64,000 nt of DNA from Thalassolituus hydrocarboniclasticus. Lineage in GTDB: Bacteria; Pseudomonadota; Gammaproteobacteria; Pseudomonadales; Oceanobacteraceae. The translations under genes and the position numbers were made by a program. The notes beneath the pieces were generated by a model, which was not told the origin of the DNA, searched no databases, and worked only from the letters and a program-made list of their open reading frames with translations. Of the stretch, positions 37,601 through 46,034 are shown piece after piece (position 1 is the stretch's first letter; every line of letters starts with the position of its first letter). The stretch lies in NCBI RefSeq assembly GCF_025345565.1, contig NZ_CP054475.1, forward strand, positions 3,761,129 through 3,825,128. The letters run 5' to 3'.

Positions 37601-37935
37601 GCCTGCCAGACGATGACGGAAAACTGGTGGTCAAAGGCACCCCAAAAACGGCGGCTATTGCCCGGGAACTGGGGTATGGCGAGGTAACCTTTTATATTGA
37701 TCCGCAAAACTGGATCGTGGTTAAAAGCGACTATCTGGATATTAAACAGGTGCCGCTGAAAACCGTGCAGGTAACGGATATCCGTATGGTTGATGGCATC
37801 TGGACCCGGCATCAGCTGCTGGCCGAAAACCATATCAGCGGCCACCGCTCGCTGTTTATTTTTTCTGCCGTCGATTACCAGCAGGATGTGGCCGACCACC
37901 TGTTTACCCAGAATACTCTGCGCCGGGGGTTGTAG
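34678..37935 (+). CDS. RND/MMPL-type exporter fused to a C-terminal LolA-like periplasmic domain
   Basis: A 1085-residue protein. Residues 1 to about 790 form an MMPL/RND permease: a first membrane helix (MTLFAGLLLMALLITGL), a periplasmic porter domain, a 5-helix sterol-sensing-like bundle (GLIITIMLMVAFRRLLPALLG to SLFVLPACITLL), and the same plan repeated in the second half. After the last permease helix comes an extra hydrophobic segment (about 805-835, TVLTLLFTTGLGTAALYGALLYG), then from about 870 a LolA-like domain (YRKYFGDDKKTVFFYKSP, WLYLPALRKVRRI, GDYFMGTDFTYED). These two parts are usually separate genes. The extra helix places the domain in the periplasm. It is followed directly by an outer-membrane barrel gene; lipid or hydrophobic-compound export is likely. 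Confidence 0.9.
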   Translation: MNTNRQKHWLHSTIQAGIQAGVNYPKMTLFAGLLLMALLITGLGKLHKDTRADAFLEADNPALVYKNKVREIFGLSDPLIVAIYDRSAEGIYRKQTLDLIGQLTDQLNALPMINTARTISLASENNITASADGMNVAPFYDLRSTGNGAAVRQAIEDFPLYHGMLVADDGAMSMIVLELYDDNQAEAAYDAINQLLRQTQVPADVELHVAGEGAVLGYLGHYIDHDASRLNPLAGLIITIMLMVAFRRLLPALLGNLVIAASVLMTLGFMAYCGVPFFVITNAMPVILIGMAVADSIHIFSHYYEMQARHPDWSLQACIREAVAVMARPVTLTSLTTIAGFLGLYASSYMPPFEYFGLFTAFGVLVAWFYSLFVLPACITLLKPRVSQRWIRLEQNSQQDTFARLMTFVGGSCVRHPRATLSLFAFLSISGALLATQIQVNENRINTFHSSEAIYQADEVINQHLEGTNTLDIVITSSRNEGIFSPQVLNAMEALQAYAETLPHVNGSSSVVDYLKQMNKSLNEGQNDAYRLPQDADLIAQYFLLYSASSDPADFSEEIDYDYRLANIRLNLDSADFIATKPVVEALQQYIDQHFNNAVMDEPVTASLSGRVNVNYHWIKDLGVSHFYSVVISLLCVFLVSALLFRSWAAGLFATLPVICSILTVYAAMALLGIDLGIGTSMFASVAIGLGIDFAIHTLERLKTLVADGLKGSGLFTELFRSTGRALLFNYLAIAFGFGVLISSQVVPLTHFGTIVVLSVSMSFIAAMTLLPALIALLQPTFIFGDKKAAEASAIAAEKHVAGSTVLTLLFTTGLGTAALYGALLYGAANSQPLQAEEAVNTELLATLTADNIAQRVNAVDDGQHVSSQLSMLLTDSRGKERRRETMSYRKYFGDDKKTVFFYKSPANVKDTGFLTFDYAAADQEDDQWLYLPALRKVRRISASDRGDYFMGTDFTYEDIKQNGHISIADYQLQRLPDDDGKLVVKGTPKTAAIARELGYGEVTFYIDPQNWIVVKSDYLDIKQVPLKTVQVTDIRMVDGIWTRHQLLAENHISGHRSLFIFSAVDYQQDVADHLFTQNTLRRGL

Positions 37936-39315
37936 ATGAATATCCGGCAACAACTCCGGCAACAACTCCGGCAACAACTCCGACAGCAACTCCTACAGCA
38001 ATATCGGCTAAGCGCCGGTGCTTTCACCCTGATATTGCTGAGCAGTGCGGCGCACAGCGAATTCAGTTCAGAGCTAAGTTCAGAACTGGCCTGGAGTGAT
38101 GCTCCGGCCGCACTGAGCAAGGCAGAAGTTCAGCTGCAAAGTGAATGGCAATACCGCACGGCCGATACGTCGTTTAATCTGCAGCCACGTCTGCGTGCTG
38201 ATTTTTCTGACACCCTGTACGCAGAGCAGCCAACCAGCCGGACAGATAATTATCCGGCGGGCAGCCTGCATAGCAGCGGGCCACTGACACAATGGGATAA
38301 CGTGCGCTTTGATATTGCCGAAGCCTATGCTGACCAGTATTTCTACGGCGTGTCTCTGCGCAGTGGTAAACAACAGGTTGTCTGGGGTCAGGCCGACGGC
38401 CTGCGGGTGCTGGATATTATTAACCCGCAGGATATGCGCGAATTTAACCTGCCCGATGCCGAGGATTCACGCATCGCCACCTGGATGTTTAATGCGCATA
38501 TTCCTCTGCCCAATGAGCAGTCTTTGCAGTGGTTAATTATTCCCGACTTAACCTTCAGTGAGCTGGCAGAACCGGGTACGGCGTTTGCCATTACCAGCCC
38601 CGAACTGGCGCCGAAGCCGATCGCTGGCATAACGGTTAACCGCCTGCCAACCCGCAGGCCGGAGGGCAGTGACTGGGAGTATGGCTTACGCTGGAGTGCC
38701 TTTCTGGCCGGTTGGGATATCAGCGCCAGCTATTTTAATTTTTACCACGACATTCCCGTTATTTACCGCACATTAAATACGGGCGGCAGTAATCTTCAGG
38801 TCGATGTGGAAGCCGTGTACCGCCGCAGCCACCTGCTCGGCCTGAGCGCCAGCACAGCATTCAGCAGTGTGGTGTTGCGTCTGGAAGCCGGACATACCAG
38901 CCGGACATTTTTTCTGCGCGACGATCTGCAAAATAACGGCATTAGCCAAAGCCCGGAACTGGCGACGGTAACCGCACTGGATTACCAGGCCCCGGCAGAT
39001 GTGTTTGTCAGTTACCAGTTTTACCAGAGCCGCATTCTGGCTTACCGGCCGCAAATTATCCGCCGCGAAATCAGCACCCGCCATACGCTGCTGCTGAAAA
39101 AAAACTTACTCAACGACACGCTGGAGCTGAGTTTTTTTGCCCTGCTTAACCGCGATTACAACGACGGTCAGCTGCGCAGCAAAGTCAGTTATCAGCTGAA
39201 CGATCGCTGGTCTTTGTGGAGCGGTGCCGATTATTTTTTTGGCGACCTCACCGGGCCGTTCGGTCAGTTCTCATCGTCCAGTCGTTTTTTAATTGGCTGG
39301 CAGAGTGCATTTTAA
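37936..39315 (+). CDS. Outer-membrane beta-barrel protein, DUF1302-like
   Basis: A 459-residue exported protein. A cationic Gln/Leu/Arg repeat start (RQQLRQQL...) leads into a hydrophobic core (AGAFTLILLSSAAHS) and a likely cleavage before EFSSE. The mature part alternates polar and hydrophobic residues in many beta strands (FDIAEAYADQYFYGVSLRSGKQQVVWGQADGL is a typical block of the DUF1302 family) and ends in Phe, as barrels do (IGWQSAF). It begins right after the RND-LolA fusion stop, so it probably forms the outer-membrane part of the same export route. The ATG has no strong ribosome site, suggesting coupling. Confidence 0.82.
   Translation: MNIRQQLRQQLRQQLRQQLLQQYRLSAGAFTLILLSSAAHSEFSSELSSELAWSDAPAALSKAEVQLQSEWQYRTADTSFNLQPRLRADFSDTLYAEQPTSRTDNYPAGSLHSSGPLTQWDNVRFDIAEAYADQYFYGVSLRSGKQQVVWGQADGLRVLDIINPQDMREFNLPDAEDSRIATWMFNAHIPLPNEQSLQWLIIPDLTFSELAEPGTAFAITSPELAPKPIAGITVNRLPTRRPEGSDWEYGLRWSAFLAGWDISASYFNFYHDIPVIYRTLNTGGSNLQVDVEAVYRRSHLLGLSASTAFSSVVLRLEAGHTSRTFFLRDDLQNNGISQSPELATVTALDYQAPADVFVSYQFYQSRILAYRPQIIRREISTRHTLLLKKNLLNDTLELSFFALLNRDYNDGQLRSKVSYQLNDRWSLWSGADYFFGDLTGPFGQFSSSSRFLIGWQSAF
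37944..37994 (+). repeat. 12-bp tandem repeat in the signal-peptide coding region
   Basis: CCGGCAACAACT is repeated three times exactly (37944-37955, 37956-37967, 37968-37979), then once with two changes (CCGACAGCAACT, 37980-37991) and partly again. It encodes the RQQL units at the N-terminus of the barrel protein. As the unit is a multiple of three, copy change would alter length without a frameshift. Confidence 0.9.
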
Positions 39316-39325
39316 GGAGTAAATC

Positions 39326-40189
39326 ATGAACCCTATTACACTGCTGCGTATGCAGAATTCTGTCCTCGGCCGCCTGCTGCCGGCAACCGTTGCCCGCCGC
39401 CATGCCCGGATGTTTTTAACCCCCAGATTACTGCCGCTGAAAGACTGGGAGCTGGCCACGGAAAAACAGGCCCAGCGCCTGAGCTTTGCCGGGCACCTCA
39501 GTGCTCTGCGCTGGGCGAACAGCGGCCCACGCATTTTATTAATGCACGGTTGGGAAAGCCGGGCGACGCACATGGCGGTTATTGCCAATGCTCTGGTGGC
39601 ACAGGGATTTGATGTATTCGCGATTGATGCGCCACGCCATGGACAATCAGGCGGGGATAAGAGTAATCCTGTGGAATTTGCCAATGCCATCGTCGAAGCG
39701 GATATTGCTTTCGGCCCTTTTTATGGCGCACTGGGTCATTCAATGGGCGGCGCGGCGCTGGCTATTGCCGCTGCTCAGGGCGTAAAGATGGAACGCTGCG
39801 TACTGATGTCTTCACCCGCCAGCCTGCTGGATGTATTGGAAGGCTTTGCCCGCTTTATGGGACTGCCCTCGTCCAGCACGGCATATTTTATCCGCTGCAT
39901 TGAAGAAGAAGTCGGACGTCCGGCCTGCGAACTCCATAGCGGCCATCTGCTCAGCCAGAGTAATCCGGCAACATTATTAATTCATGCCCAGGACGATATT
40001 GAAATTCCCAGCACTTCGGTGCATGCCATCCGAAAACATCTGACCGCTGCCGAAGTATTCCTGCCGCCTGCATTAGGGCACCGGAAAATACTCCGCGACC
40101 CGATGATTGCCGCACGCATTCAGCAGTTTTTCAGCGATGAATTAATAGCGGCAGAAGAAAGCGGATTGAGTGCAGACATACTGCCATAA
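39326..40189 (+). CDS. Alpha/beta-hydrolase
   Basis: A 287-residue alpha/beta-hydrolase. The oxyanion region is ILLMHGWESRATHM, the nucleophile elbow GALGHSMGGAALA near residue 140, the acid probably in LLIHAQDDIEIPSTS, and the His in LGHRKILRDPMIAARI near residue 252. It follows the barrel gene by 10 bp and ends the RND operon before a terminator. There is no signal peptide, so it acts in the cytoplasm. It could hydrolyse an ester linked to the exported compound; the substrate is unknown. Confidence 0.88.
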   Translation: MNPITLLRMQNSVLGRLLPATVARRHARMFLTPRLLPLKDWELATEKQAQRLSFAGHLSALRWANSGPRILLMHGWESRATHMAVIANALVAQGFDVFAIDAPRHGQSGGDKSNPVEFANAIVEADIAFGPFYGALGHSMGGAALAIAAAQGVKMERCVLMSSPASLLDVLEGFARFMGLPSSSTAYFIRCIEEEVGRPACELHSGHLLSQSNPATLLIHAQDDIEIPSTSVHAIRKHLTAAEVFLPPALGHRKILRDPMIAARIQQFFSDELIAAEESGLSADILP

Positions 40190-40237
40190 CCCAGCGACAT
40201 GCCGCGTGCAGTGCAGCAAGCGAACGGAGCGGTTCCA

Positions 40238-40277
40238 TAAAAAAAGCCTGAACGCCACACAGGTGTTCAGGCTTTTT
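40238..40277. terminator. Rho-independent terminator between convergent genes
   Basis: AAGCCTGAACGCC and the complementary half around GGTGTTCAGGCTT form a long stem with an ACACA-type loop; A-run before and TTTTTT after. It serves the hydrolase gene and, on the other strand, the DUF1145 gene. Confidence 0.93.
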
Positions 40278-40313
40278 TATGGCGGCCAGAAGGCCGTTAA
40301 ATCCGGCGTTTAA

Positions 40314-40571
40314 TCAGGCAGCTTCTGTCTGAATAAAACGGCGCATATGGAAAATACCAAAAATAAATACCTGCACCGCATCGGCAACCGGGTTGCTGCT
40401 CTTGTGCTTCAGTGCCATCCAGAAATACGCCACTTCCAGTACGTGAATACCGGCAACGACCACAGCGATGGTTGGCAGCCAGCCGAGCAGGCCATCCCAG
40501 CCCTGCACACCGGCCATAATCGCCAGAATCCAGAACAGTACCGTGACCACTTTATTTAACAGAATAAACAT
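40314..40571 (-). CDS. DUF1145-family small membrane protein
   Basis: An 85-residue protein with two or three hydrophobic segments (LLNKVVTVLFWILAIMAG and LPTIAVVVAGIHVLEVAYFWMAL) and a positively charged HKSS loop; FGIFHMRRF near the end is a DUF1145 mark. ATG at 40571 has GAGGT five or so bases upstream; the frame is open to 40598 with a less likely start. Function unknown in the family. It is a single gene read toward the shared terminator. Confidence 0.8.
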   Translation of the reverse strand: MFILLNKVVTVLFWILAIMAGVQGWDGLLGWLPTIAVVVAGIHVLEVAYFWMALKHKSSNPVADAVQVFIFGIFHMRRFIQTEAA

Positions 40572-40692
40572 AGATACCTCGCTGCATGAATCATTCATGC
40601 GTTGTTATTGTCATTATCAAAGCCGCAAGCTTGCACTGCTACACAGGGTTTGCACAGGTGAAAATACGACAGGCTGTCTTCAGGATAAAGAA

Positions 40693-41496
40693 TCAGTGCC
40701 CGGCTGCAGGCGCGAGGGTGACAGGAGCAATAGGCTGGCAACGCTTACGCGAACCCGGTGGGAATTCTTTATTCAGCCGCTGCAACAGCGCTTTAACCCG
40801 CTCGTTACGGGCAAACTGAAAACCCATCGGCGCACAACCATATACGCGTTTGGAGAAGGTCAGTGGCAAGGCCTGTAATTGTGGCTGTTTTGCCACATAC
40901 CACTGTGCCACATCACGCCCGATAATCAGCGCCCGTGCCGTTTCGGCCTGGCTGATCAGCAGAGTATTGAGCATGTCCTGCTCGGTGGGTTTATCCAGCC
41001 GGATCAGGCTGCCGTTAGCAAAAGCCGGTTGCAGGGCCGGATAGGCATAACCCAGATGAGTGATAATTTCGCCGCCCAGCAGGCCATCTTCCTGCTCCAG
41101 ATCAAACGGCTGGTCATTGCGGTATACCAGCACATCTTCCAGCCACACCACCAGATCAGTCCACAGATAGTTCTCCGGTTGCTCGGTCCAGTAAGGGGAT
41201 TCCATACGGCCATCAATCTGCCCGGACTCAAGCATATGCAGAGAGCGCAGCTCTGGCATATACACAAACTCCAGCTCAATACCGGCACGCTGTGCGGCCT
41301 TGTGCATTGGGTCAATAAGGATGCCATGCAGCTGATCATCCTGCCGGACGACATAGGGCGGGTAGCCATCATCCGGCACCGCTATGCGTAATTGTGGCCG
41401 ACCATCTGCCGCCAGACTGCTGGCCGCTATCATCAGCCAGCTGAGCACCAGCACGACCCTCTGGCATATTGCTGTAAAGCGCTTATTTTCTGTCAC
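40693..41496 (-). CDS. Periplasmic solute-binding protein, family 3 (amino-acid-binding-like)
   Basis: A 267-residue exported protein with a signal peptide (VVLVLSWLMIAASSLA then ADGRPQ). LRIAVPDDGYPPYVVRQDDQLHGILIDPMHKAAQRAGIELEFVYMPE is the family 3 N-terminal lobe, and LESGQIDGRMESPYWTEQPENYLWTD follows. No permease or ATPase lies nearby, so it may be an orphan receptor or sensor-type binding protein, as is common in Oceanospirillales-like genomes. It is divergent from ubiE with a 142-bp gap. The C-terminus is Pro/Ala-rich. Confidence 0.82.
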   Translation of the reverse strand: MTENKRFTAICQRVVLVLSWLMIAASSLAADGRPQLRIAVPDDGYPPYVVRQDDQLHGILIDPMHKAAQRAGIELEFVYMPELRSLHMLESGQIDGRMESPYWTEQPENYLWTDLVVWLEDVLVYRNDQPFDLEQEDGLLGGEIITHLGYAYPALQPAFANGSLIRLDKPTEQDMLNTLLISQAETARALIIGRDVAQWYVAKQPQLQALPLTFSKRVYGCAPMGFQFARNERVKALLQRLNKEFPPGSRKRCQPIAPVTLAPAAGH

Positions 41497-41638
41497 GGGT
41501 ATCTCCGGGTTAACTCTTTAAGTTTAACTCAGGCACAGCCCCCGGCGGCGGCCAAAAGCCGACACAGCGCAAGACTTTCACGACTTGCACCGTTAAAATG
41601 GCCGCCCATCTACAGGTCGTCAGCGGGAGAAGATTCGC

Positions 41639-42388
41639 ATGTCCGAGGAAAAAACCACGCATTTTGGCTACAAAACCGTCGCTACCGAGCAGAAACAGGC
41701 CATGGTTGCCGATGTATTTCACTCCGTGGCTGCCAAGTACGACCTGATGAACGACCTGATGTCGTTCGGCGTACACCGCCTGTGGAAACGCATCACTATT
41801 GATATGTCGGGCGTACGCCCGGGCGATCAGGTGCTCGATCTGGCTGGCGGAACCGGCGACCTGACCAAGAAATTTGCCAAGATCGTTGGCCCGCAGGGCA
41901 AAGTGGTGCTGGCCGATATCAACTCTTCTATGCTCAACGTCGGCCGCGACCGTCTGACCGATCAGGGCTACGTTGGCAATATCGAATACGTTCAGGCCAA
42001 TGCCGAATGTCTGCCGTTCGCAGACAACAGCTTCGATGTCATCACCATCGCCTTCGGTCTGCGTAACGTTACCGATAAAGACGCCGCACTGCGTTCCATG
42101 ACCCGCGTGCTGAAGCCGGGCGGCCGTCTGCTGGTGCTGGAATTCTCCAAGCCGACCAACCCGCTGATGAGCAAAGCCTACGACCTGTATTCCTTCACCG
42201 CCCTGCCGTTTATGGGCAAGCTGGTGACCAACGATTCCGAAAGCTACAAGTACCTGGCTGAATCCATCCGCATGCACCCCGATCAGGAAACCCTGAAAAG
42301 CATGATGGAAAACGCCGGCCTGGTACGTTGCAGCTTCCACAACATGACCAGTGGCGTGGTGGCTCTGCACCGCGGAATCAAACCCTGA
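41639..42388 (+). CDS. ubiE: Ubiquinone/menaquinone C-methyltransferase UbiE
   Basis: The S-adenosylmethionine-dependent methyltransferase of ubiquinone (and menaquinone) synthesis, methylating the ring carbon. The 249-residue product shows [38 protein letters not shown] at the start, motif [37 protein letters not shown], and [16 protein letters not shown]. The stop overlaps the ubiJ start (TGATG), and ubiB follows; this order is standard. Confidence 0.97.
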   Translation: MSEEKTTHFGYKTVATEQKQAMVADVFHSVAAKYDLMNDLMSFGVHRLWKRITIDMSGVRPGDQVLDLAGGTGDLTKKFAKIVGPQGKVVLADINSSMLNVGRDRLTDQGYVGNIEYVQANAECLPFADNSFDVITIAFGLRNVTDKDAALRSMTRVLKPGGRLLVLEFSKPTNPLMSKAYDLYSFTALPFMGKLVTNDSESYKYLAESIRMHPDQETLKSMMENAGLVRCSFHNMTSGVVALHRGIKP

Positions 42389-43110
42389 TGCTGAATAAGC
42401 TGCCGGCCGAGTTACTGCAGGCTGCCTGCGTGCCCTTTGAAGCAGCCATTAATCATGTGCTGCGTTACGACCCGGCGGCATTAAACTCGCTGCGTCGCCA
42501 GCAGGGCCGCTTGCTGTGTGTGCGCATCGACGCCATAAACCCGGTGCTGATCCGCATCGTCGATAACGGCATTGTGCTCAGCCTTGTGCCCGCCACTGGC
42601 AATAACGGTAGCCTGAGTAGCGCTGATGGTCTTAGTAGCGCCGATGGTCTAAAAAGTGCCGATGCAACGCTCAGCGGTTCTGCCGCCGATTTCTTTGCCC
42701 TCGCCCGCGCCAGTGATAAAGCCCACGCCCTGATCAGCAGTGCCATTGATATGGACGGCGACAGCGAGTTTGCCTTATCGCTGACCCGCGTTGCGCAAAA
42801 CCTCGATATCGACTGGGAAGCCCTGATCACACCACTGACCGGCGGCCTGCTCGCCCATCAGTTGGGCAAAGGTCTGCGCGGCTTACTGAACTGGGGCAAA
42901 AGCAGCGCACCGGCTTACCGCAATGCCGTTAAAGAATATCTCGAAGATGAAGCGCAACTGCTGACACCGGAACCGCTGGCGGCACAGTTTGCCGACGAGG
43001 TTGACCAGCTGCGTCTGGCGACCGATCGTTTAGAAGCACGCACCCTGCGTTTAGCAGCGCGTATGCAGCAGAACGATTCTACGAACAACCCTTCTCTGCC
43101 CAAGGAATAA
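42388..43110 (+). CDS. ubiJ: Ubiquinone biosynthesis accessory factor UbiJ (SCP2 domain) with an internal repeat insert
   Basis: A 240-residue UbiJ protein; the SCP2-like N-terminal domain binds ubiquinone intermediates, and with UbiK it organises the Ubi complex. Start at the ATG overlapping the ubiE stop. Family blocks are [61 protein letters not shown], and a C-terminal coiled coil ([26 protein letters not shown]). Residues about 73-100 carry a Ser/Ala/Asp/Gly repeat (SSADGL) not present in E. coli UbiJ. The order ubiE-ubiJ-ubiB makes the identity firm. Confidence 0.93.
   Translation: MLNKLPAELLQAACVPFEAAINHVLRYDPAALNSLRRQQGRLLCVRIDAINPVLIRIVDNGIVLSLVPATGNNGSLSSADGLSSADGLKSADATLSGSAADFFALARASDKAHALISSAIDMDGDSEFALSLTRVAQNLDIDWEALITPLTGGLLAHQLGKGLRGLLNWGKSSAPAYRNAVKEYLEDEAQLLTPEPLAAQFADEVDQLRLATDRLEARTLRLAARMQQNDSTNNPSLPKE
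42616..42669 (+). repeat. 18-bp tandem repeat inside ubiJ
   Basis: AGTAGCGCTGATGGTCTT, AGTAGCGCCGATGGTCTA and a third, diverged AAAAGTGCCGATGCAACG encode [12 protein letters not shown] and KSADAT. The repeat is in frame and falls in a loop between strands of the SCP2 domain. Confidence 0.85.
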
Positions 43111-43117
43111 TATCGAC

Positions 43118-44770
43118 GTGGCAAACCTCTGGCGCCTGTGGAAAATTCTGTTTGTCTTCACCCGCTACCGGCTCGACAGTCTGGTGCCAACCGAGCAGCT
43201 GCCGCTGTCGTTGCGCATTGCCCTGTGGCTCGCGCCGTGGCGGTTAAATCCGGTGCCGTCGCGCCTTAACCGTGGCGAACGTCTGCGTCTGGCGCTGGAA
43301 GCCTTAGGCCCGATTTTTATTAAATTCGGCCAGATTTTATCCACACGCCCGGATCTGATTCCCGACGATATTGTTAAAGAATTAAAACGTCTGCAGGACG
43401 ACGTTCCGCCCTTCGCCAGCGATAAAGCCATGGCGTTAATCGAAGACCAGCTGGGGCAGAAAATCAGCGCATTATTTGCCGAGTTTTCCGCCGAGCCACT
43501 GGCTTCCGCTTCTATTGCTCAGGTACACGCCGCGCGTCTGTTCGATGCCAATGGTGAAGCCGGTCGGGAAGTGGTGGTTAAGGTGGTACGTCCGGGTATC
43601 GAGCACACCATCGAGCGCGACCTGCAGCTGCTGGAAACCATGGCCCGCCTGCTGGTGAAATATTCCGAAGACGGCCGCCGCTTAAAGCCGCTGGAAGTGG
43701 TCGACGATTATCGCCACACCATTTATGGCGAACTGAATTTACAGATCGAAGCCTCCAATGCCACCCAGCTGAAACGTAACTTTGCCAACTCCGAACTGCT
43801 GTATATGCCGGAAGTATTCTGGGAATACACGCGCAGCAAAGTCATGGTCAGCGAACGTATTTACGGTATTCCGGTAGCGGATATCGACGCTCTGCAGGCA
43901 CAGAACACCAATATGAAACTGCTGGCCGAACGTGGTGTGGAAATCTTTTTCACCCAGGTATTCCGCGACAGCTTCTTTCATGCTGACATGCACCCGGGCA
44001 ATATTTTCGTCTCGCGTAATAACCCGCAGGCACCACAATACATTGCCATCGACTGCGGCATTGTCGGCAGCCTGACCGAAGAAGATCAGAATTATCTGGC
44101 GATGAACCTGCTGGCATTTTTTAATCAGGATTATCATCAGGTAGCGCAGCTGCATATCGACTCCGGCTGGGTTCCGGCCACCACCAAAGTGCATGAATTT
44201 TCTGCCGCCATCCGCAGCGTGTGCGAACCGATTTTTGATAAACCACTGGCTGAGATTTCTTTTGGTCAGGTACTGATTCAGTTATTCAGCACCGCGCGCC
44301 GCTTTAATATGGAAGTGCAGCCGCAGCTGGTTTTACTGCAGAAAACCCTGCTCAATATTGAAGGCCTGGGCCGTCAGCTGTATCCACAGCTGGATTTATG
44401 GAGCACCGCCAAACCCTATTTAGAACGCTGGATGCGCGAGCGTTTTGGCCCCAAAGCCGCATTTAAAGAATTAAAACGCCAGCTGCCGGGCTGGATTGAA
44501 AAAGCCCCGCAAATTCCCGGACTGGTACACGGCGCATTAAGCCGCCTGAACCATATGGACGAAAACCAGCAGGCGCTGCAAAAAGAAATTGTCGCCCTGC
44601 GTCAGGAGCTGGCCGCGCAAAAAGTACAGAAGCGCCAGCAGGCGCTGGCAACCCTCGCCATTGGCAGTGGTTTATTTACCTGGTGGCAGGCCTTTGCCCT
44701 CGGATTACCGGAAGTGGTGGGGCTGAGTCTGGCGGGTGCTGGTATGTTGCTGTTGATCGTGCGCGCCTGA
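43118..44770 (+). CDS. ubiB: Ubiquinone biosynthesis kinase-like protein UbiB
   Basis: An atypical protein-kinase-like ATPase (ADCK/COQ8 family) needed for ubiquinone synthesis, 550 residues. The KxGQ motif is in [22 protein letters not shown], the Ala-rich nucleotide loop in [10 protein letters not shown], the invariant Lys in [12 protein letters not shown], the catalytic loop in [12 protein letters not shown] and the metal Asp in [10 protein letters not shown]. Two hydrophobic segments at the C-terminus (about 505-548) anchor it in the inner membrane. The start is GTG at 43118, 7 bp after ubiJ, with AAGGA upstream. No terminator follows; a repeat-rich gap begins instead. Confidence 0.96.
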   Translation: MANLWRLWKILFVFTRYRLDSLVPTEQLPLSLRIALWLAPWRLNPVPSRLNRGERLRLALEALGPIFIKFGQILSTRPDLIPDDIVKELKRLQDDVPPFASDKAMALIEDQLGQKISALFAEFSAEPLASASIAQVHAARLFDANGEAGREVVVKVVRPGIEHTIERDLQLLETMARLLVKYSEDGRRLKPLEVVDDYRHTIYGELNLQIEASNATQLKRNFANSELLYMPEVFWEYTRSKVMVSERIYGIPVADIDALQAQNTNMKLLAERGVEIFFTQVFRDSFFHADMHPGNIFVSRNNPQAPQYIAIDCGIVGSLTEEDQNYLAMNLLAFFNQDYHQVAQLHIDSGWVPATTKVHEFSAAIRSVCEPIFDKPLAEISFGQVLIQLFSTARRFNMEVQPQLVLLQKTLLNIEGLGRQLYPQLDLWSTAKPYLERWMRERFGPKAAFKELKRQLPGWIEKAPQIPGLVHGALSRLNHMDENQQALQKEIVALRQELAAQKVQKRQQALATLAIGSGLFTWWQAFALGLPEVVGLSLAGAGMLLLIVRA

Positions 44771-44915
44771 GGGCGATGGTTGGTGTGTCTGGTATAAACC
44801 GGCGGGTTTATTCAGGTACTGGCTATGAGGCAGATACTTGTAGGAGTGGATCTTATCCACGACTGAATCAGAAGATTCTGTTTACCCTCAAATGATGTTG
44901 TGGGAGCAGCTACCG

Positions 44916-44954
44916 GTGGGAGCGGCTTTCAGCCGCGATGGCTGGCTTGTTTTG
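44916..44954. repeat. REP-like repeat, copy 2
   Basis: GTGGGAGCGGCTTTCAGCCG followed by CGATGGCTGGCTTGTTTTG; identical to copy 3 at 45540-45578 and close to the copy at 24532. A palindromic core is formed by CGGCT and AGCCG. Confidence 0.75.
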
Positions 44955-45539
44955 CAGCCGTTCGCCCTGAGTAGCGAGGCACGAGCGTGTCGAAGGGTTG
45001 CCCGCCGCTTACAACTCGCTACTACGCTCTGCGTGGTAGTGCCTGCCGCGATGTCGGTACTGCAAATGGTTGTGCTCTGAGCTGCAGCCGCTGCGCGGGC
45101 TGGCTTTTGCAGTTAAGTTGAAGCCTTTGCGGGGGCTCCGCCCCCTGCGCCCCTATGCAAGGAGAGGTATCTCCTTCCGATCCTCTCTTGCGGCTGTCCG
45201 GCGCTGTTCAGCCAACTGCAGCGATTATGCGGCACGCAAAACAATGATTACGGGCATCCATGCCCTTCACCCTTCGGGCCAGCCTACGGCTGTTGAAATG
45301 GCTCCTGCCATTTAGCCCGCCCCGGATCGACTATGTAAAACATCTATCCAAATGCATCGCTCCGGGGCAGGGTTTTGCTCTGAAGGCCGCAGAATCACTT
45401 GGTTGACTGGCGCCGTACAAATGCCGCGTTAATTCAGACGCAACGCCGCATATTAAATCAGGCACAGCACTGTAGGAGTGGATCTTATCCACGACTGAAT
45501 CAGAAGATTCCGTTCCCCCGAAACAGCTCGCTACTACCG

Positions 45540-45578
45540 GTGGGAGCGGCTTTCAGCCGCGATGGCTGGCTTGTTTTG
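45540..45578. repeat. REP-like repeat, copy 3
   Basis: Same 39 bases as at 44916-44954, here followed by GTGGCCGCTGCGTGGGCTCG and the CTACTACGCTCTGCGTAGTAG palindrome at about 45603-45622. That palindrome's core, ACGCTCTGCGT, also appears in the repeats near 59.2-59.4 kb. Confidence 0.75.
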
Positions 45579-45974
45579 TGGCCGCTGCGTGGGCTCGGCT
45601 CGCTACTACGCTCTGCGTAGTAGTGCCTGCCGCGTTGTTGGTTCTGGAAGTAATTGTGCTCAGACTTGTAACCAGTTTTATCAATTATTGAACCCATCCC
45701 CAATCTTCAGTATTCTCGAACCAAAGCAGGGATGCAGCATATCGTAAGGACACACGCCCAACGACCGTCCTCCCGCTTACCATTCCGGATATAACACCAC
45801 GTCATTCCTGCCTTGTGCTTACAGGAACGGGCGGCAGCGTGCCCGGAATGCAAGAGTCAATTGAACGATCTGACGACTGGTAAAGCACTGGGTAAAAGCA
45901 CGCATGCGCGTTTATATCCTGACAAGAAATAAAATAACGATGATTTTTACGGCCCGGACAATGGGTTAGGTTGG

Positions 45975-46034
45975 AAATCTGAATAATGGCTTAGGCGTGT
46001 AAATGAGCATGCCTACGAATAAACCGTTAGATTT
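45975..46034 (+). other. Degenerate attC-like palindrome upstream of the DUF4145 gene
   Basis: AAATCT (45975-45980) pairs perfectly with AGATTT (46029-46034); TAGGCGTG and CATGCCTA form an inner stem with one mismatch. GTTAGAT at 46026-46032 fits the integron R' consensus GTTRRRY; the opposing ATCTGAA deviates at two of seven positions from RYYYAAC. The size (60 bp) and nested stems resemble an integron recombination site, but the match is imperfect. Confidence 0.35.

Noticed and set aside
41510-42370. 286-codon open frame opposite ubiE
   Set aside because: Antisense shadow; ubiE is certain and no ribosome site or domain supports the other strand.
45399-45747. Short open frames in the repeat-rich gap
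   Set aside because: They fall on palindromic repeats, have no start context and no recognisable product.
45965-45971. GTTAGGT as a further integron R' site
   Set aside because: Matches the seven-base consensus, but no complementary R'' or stem lies upstream; seven bases alone are expected by chance.
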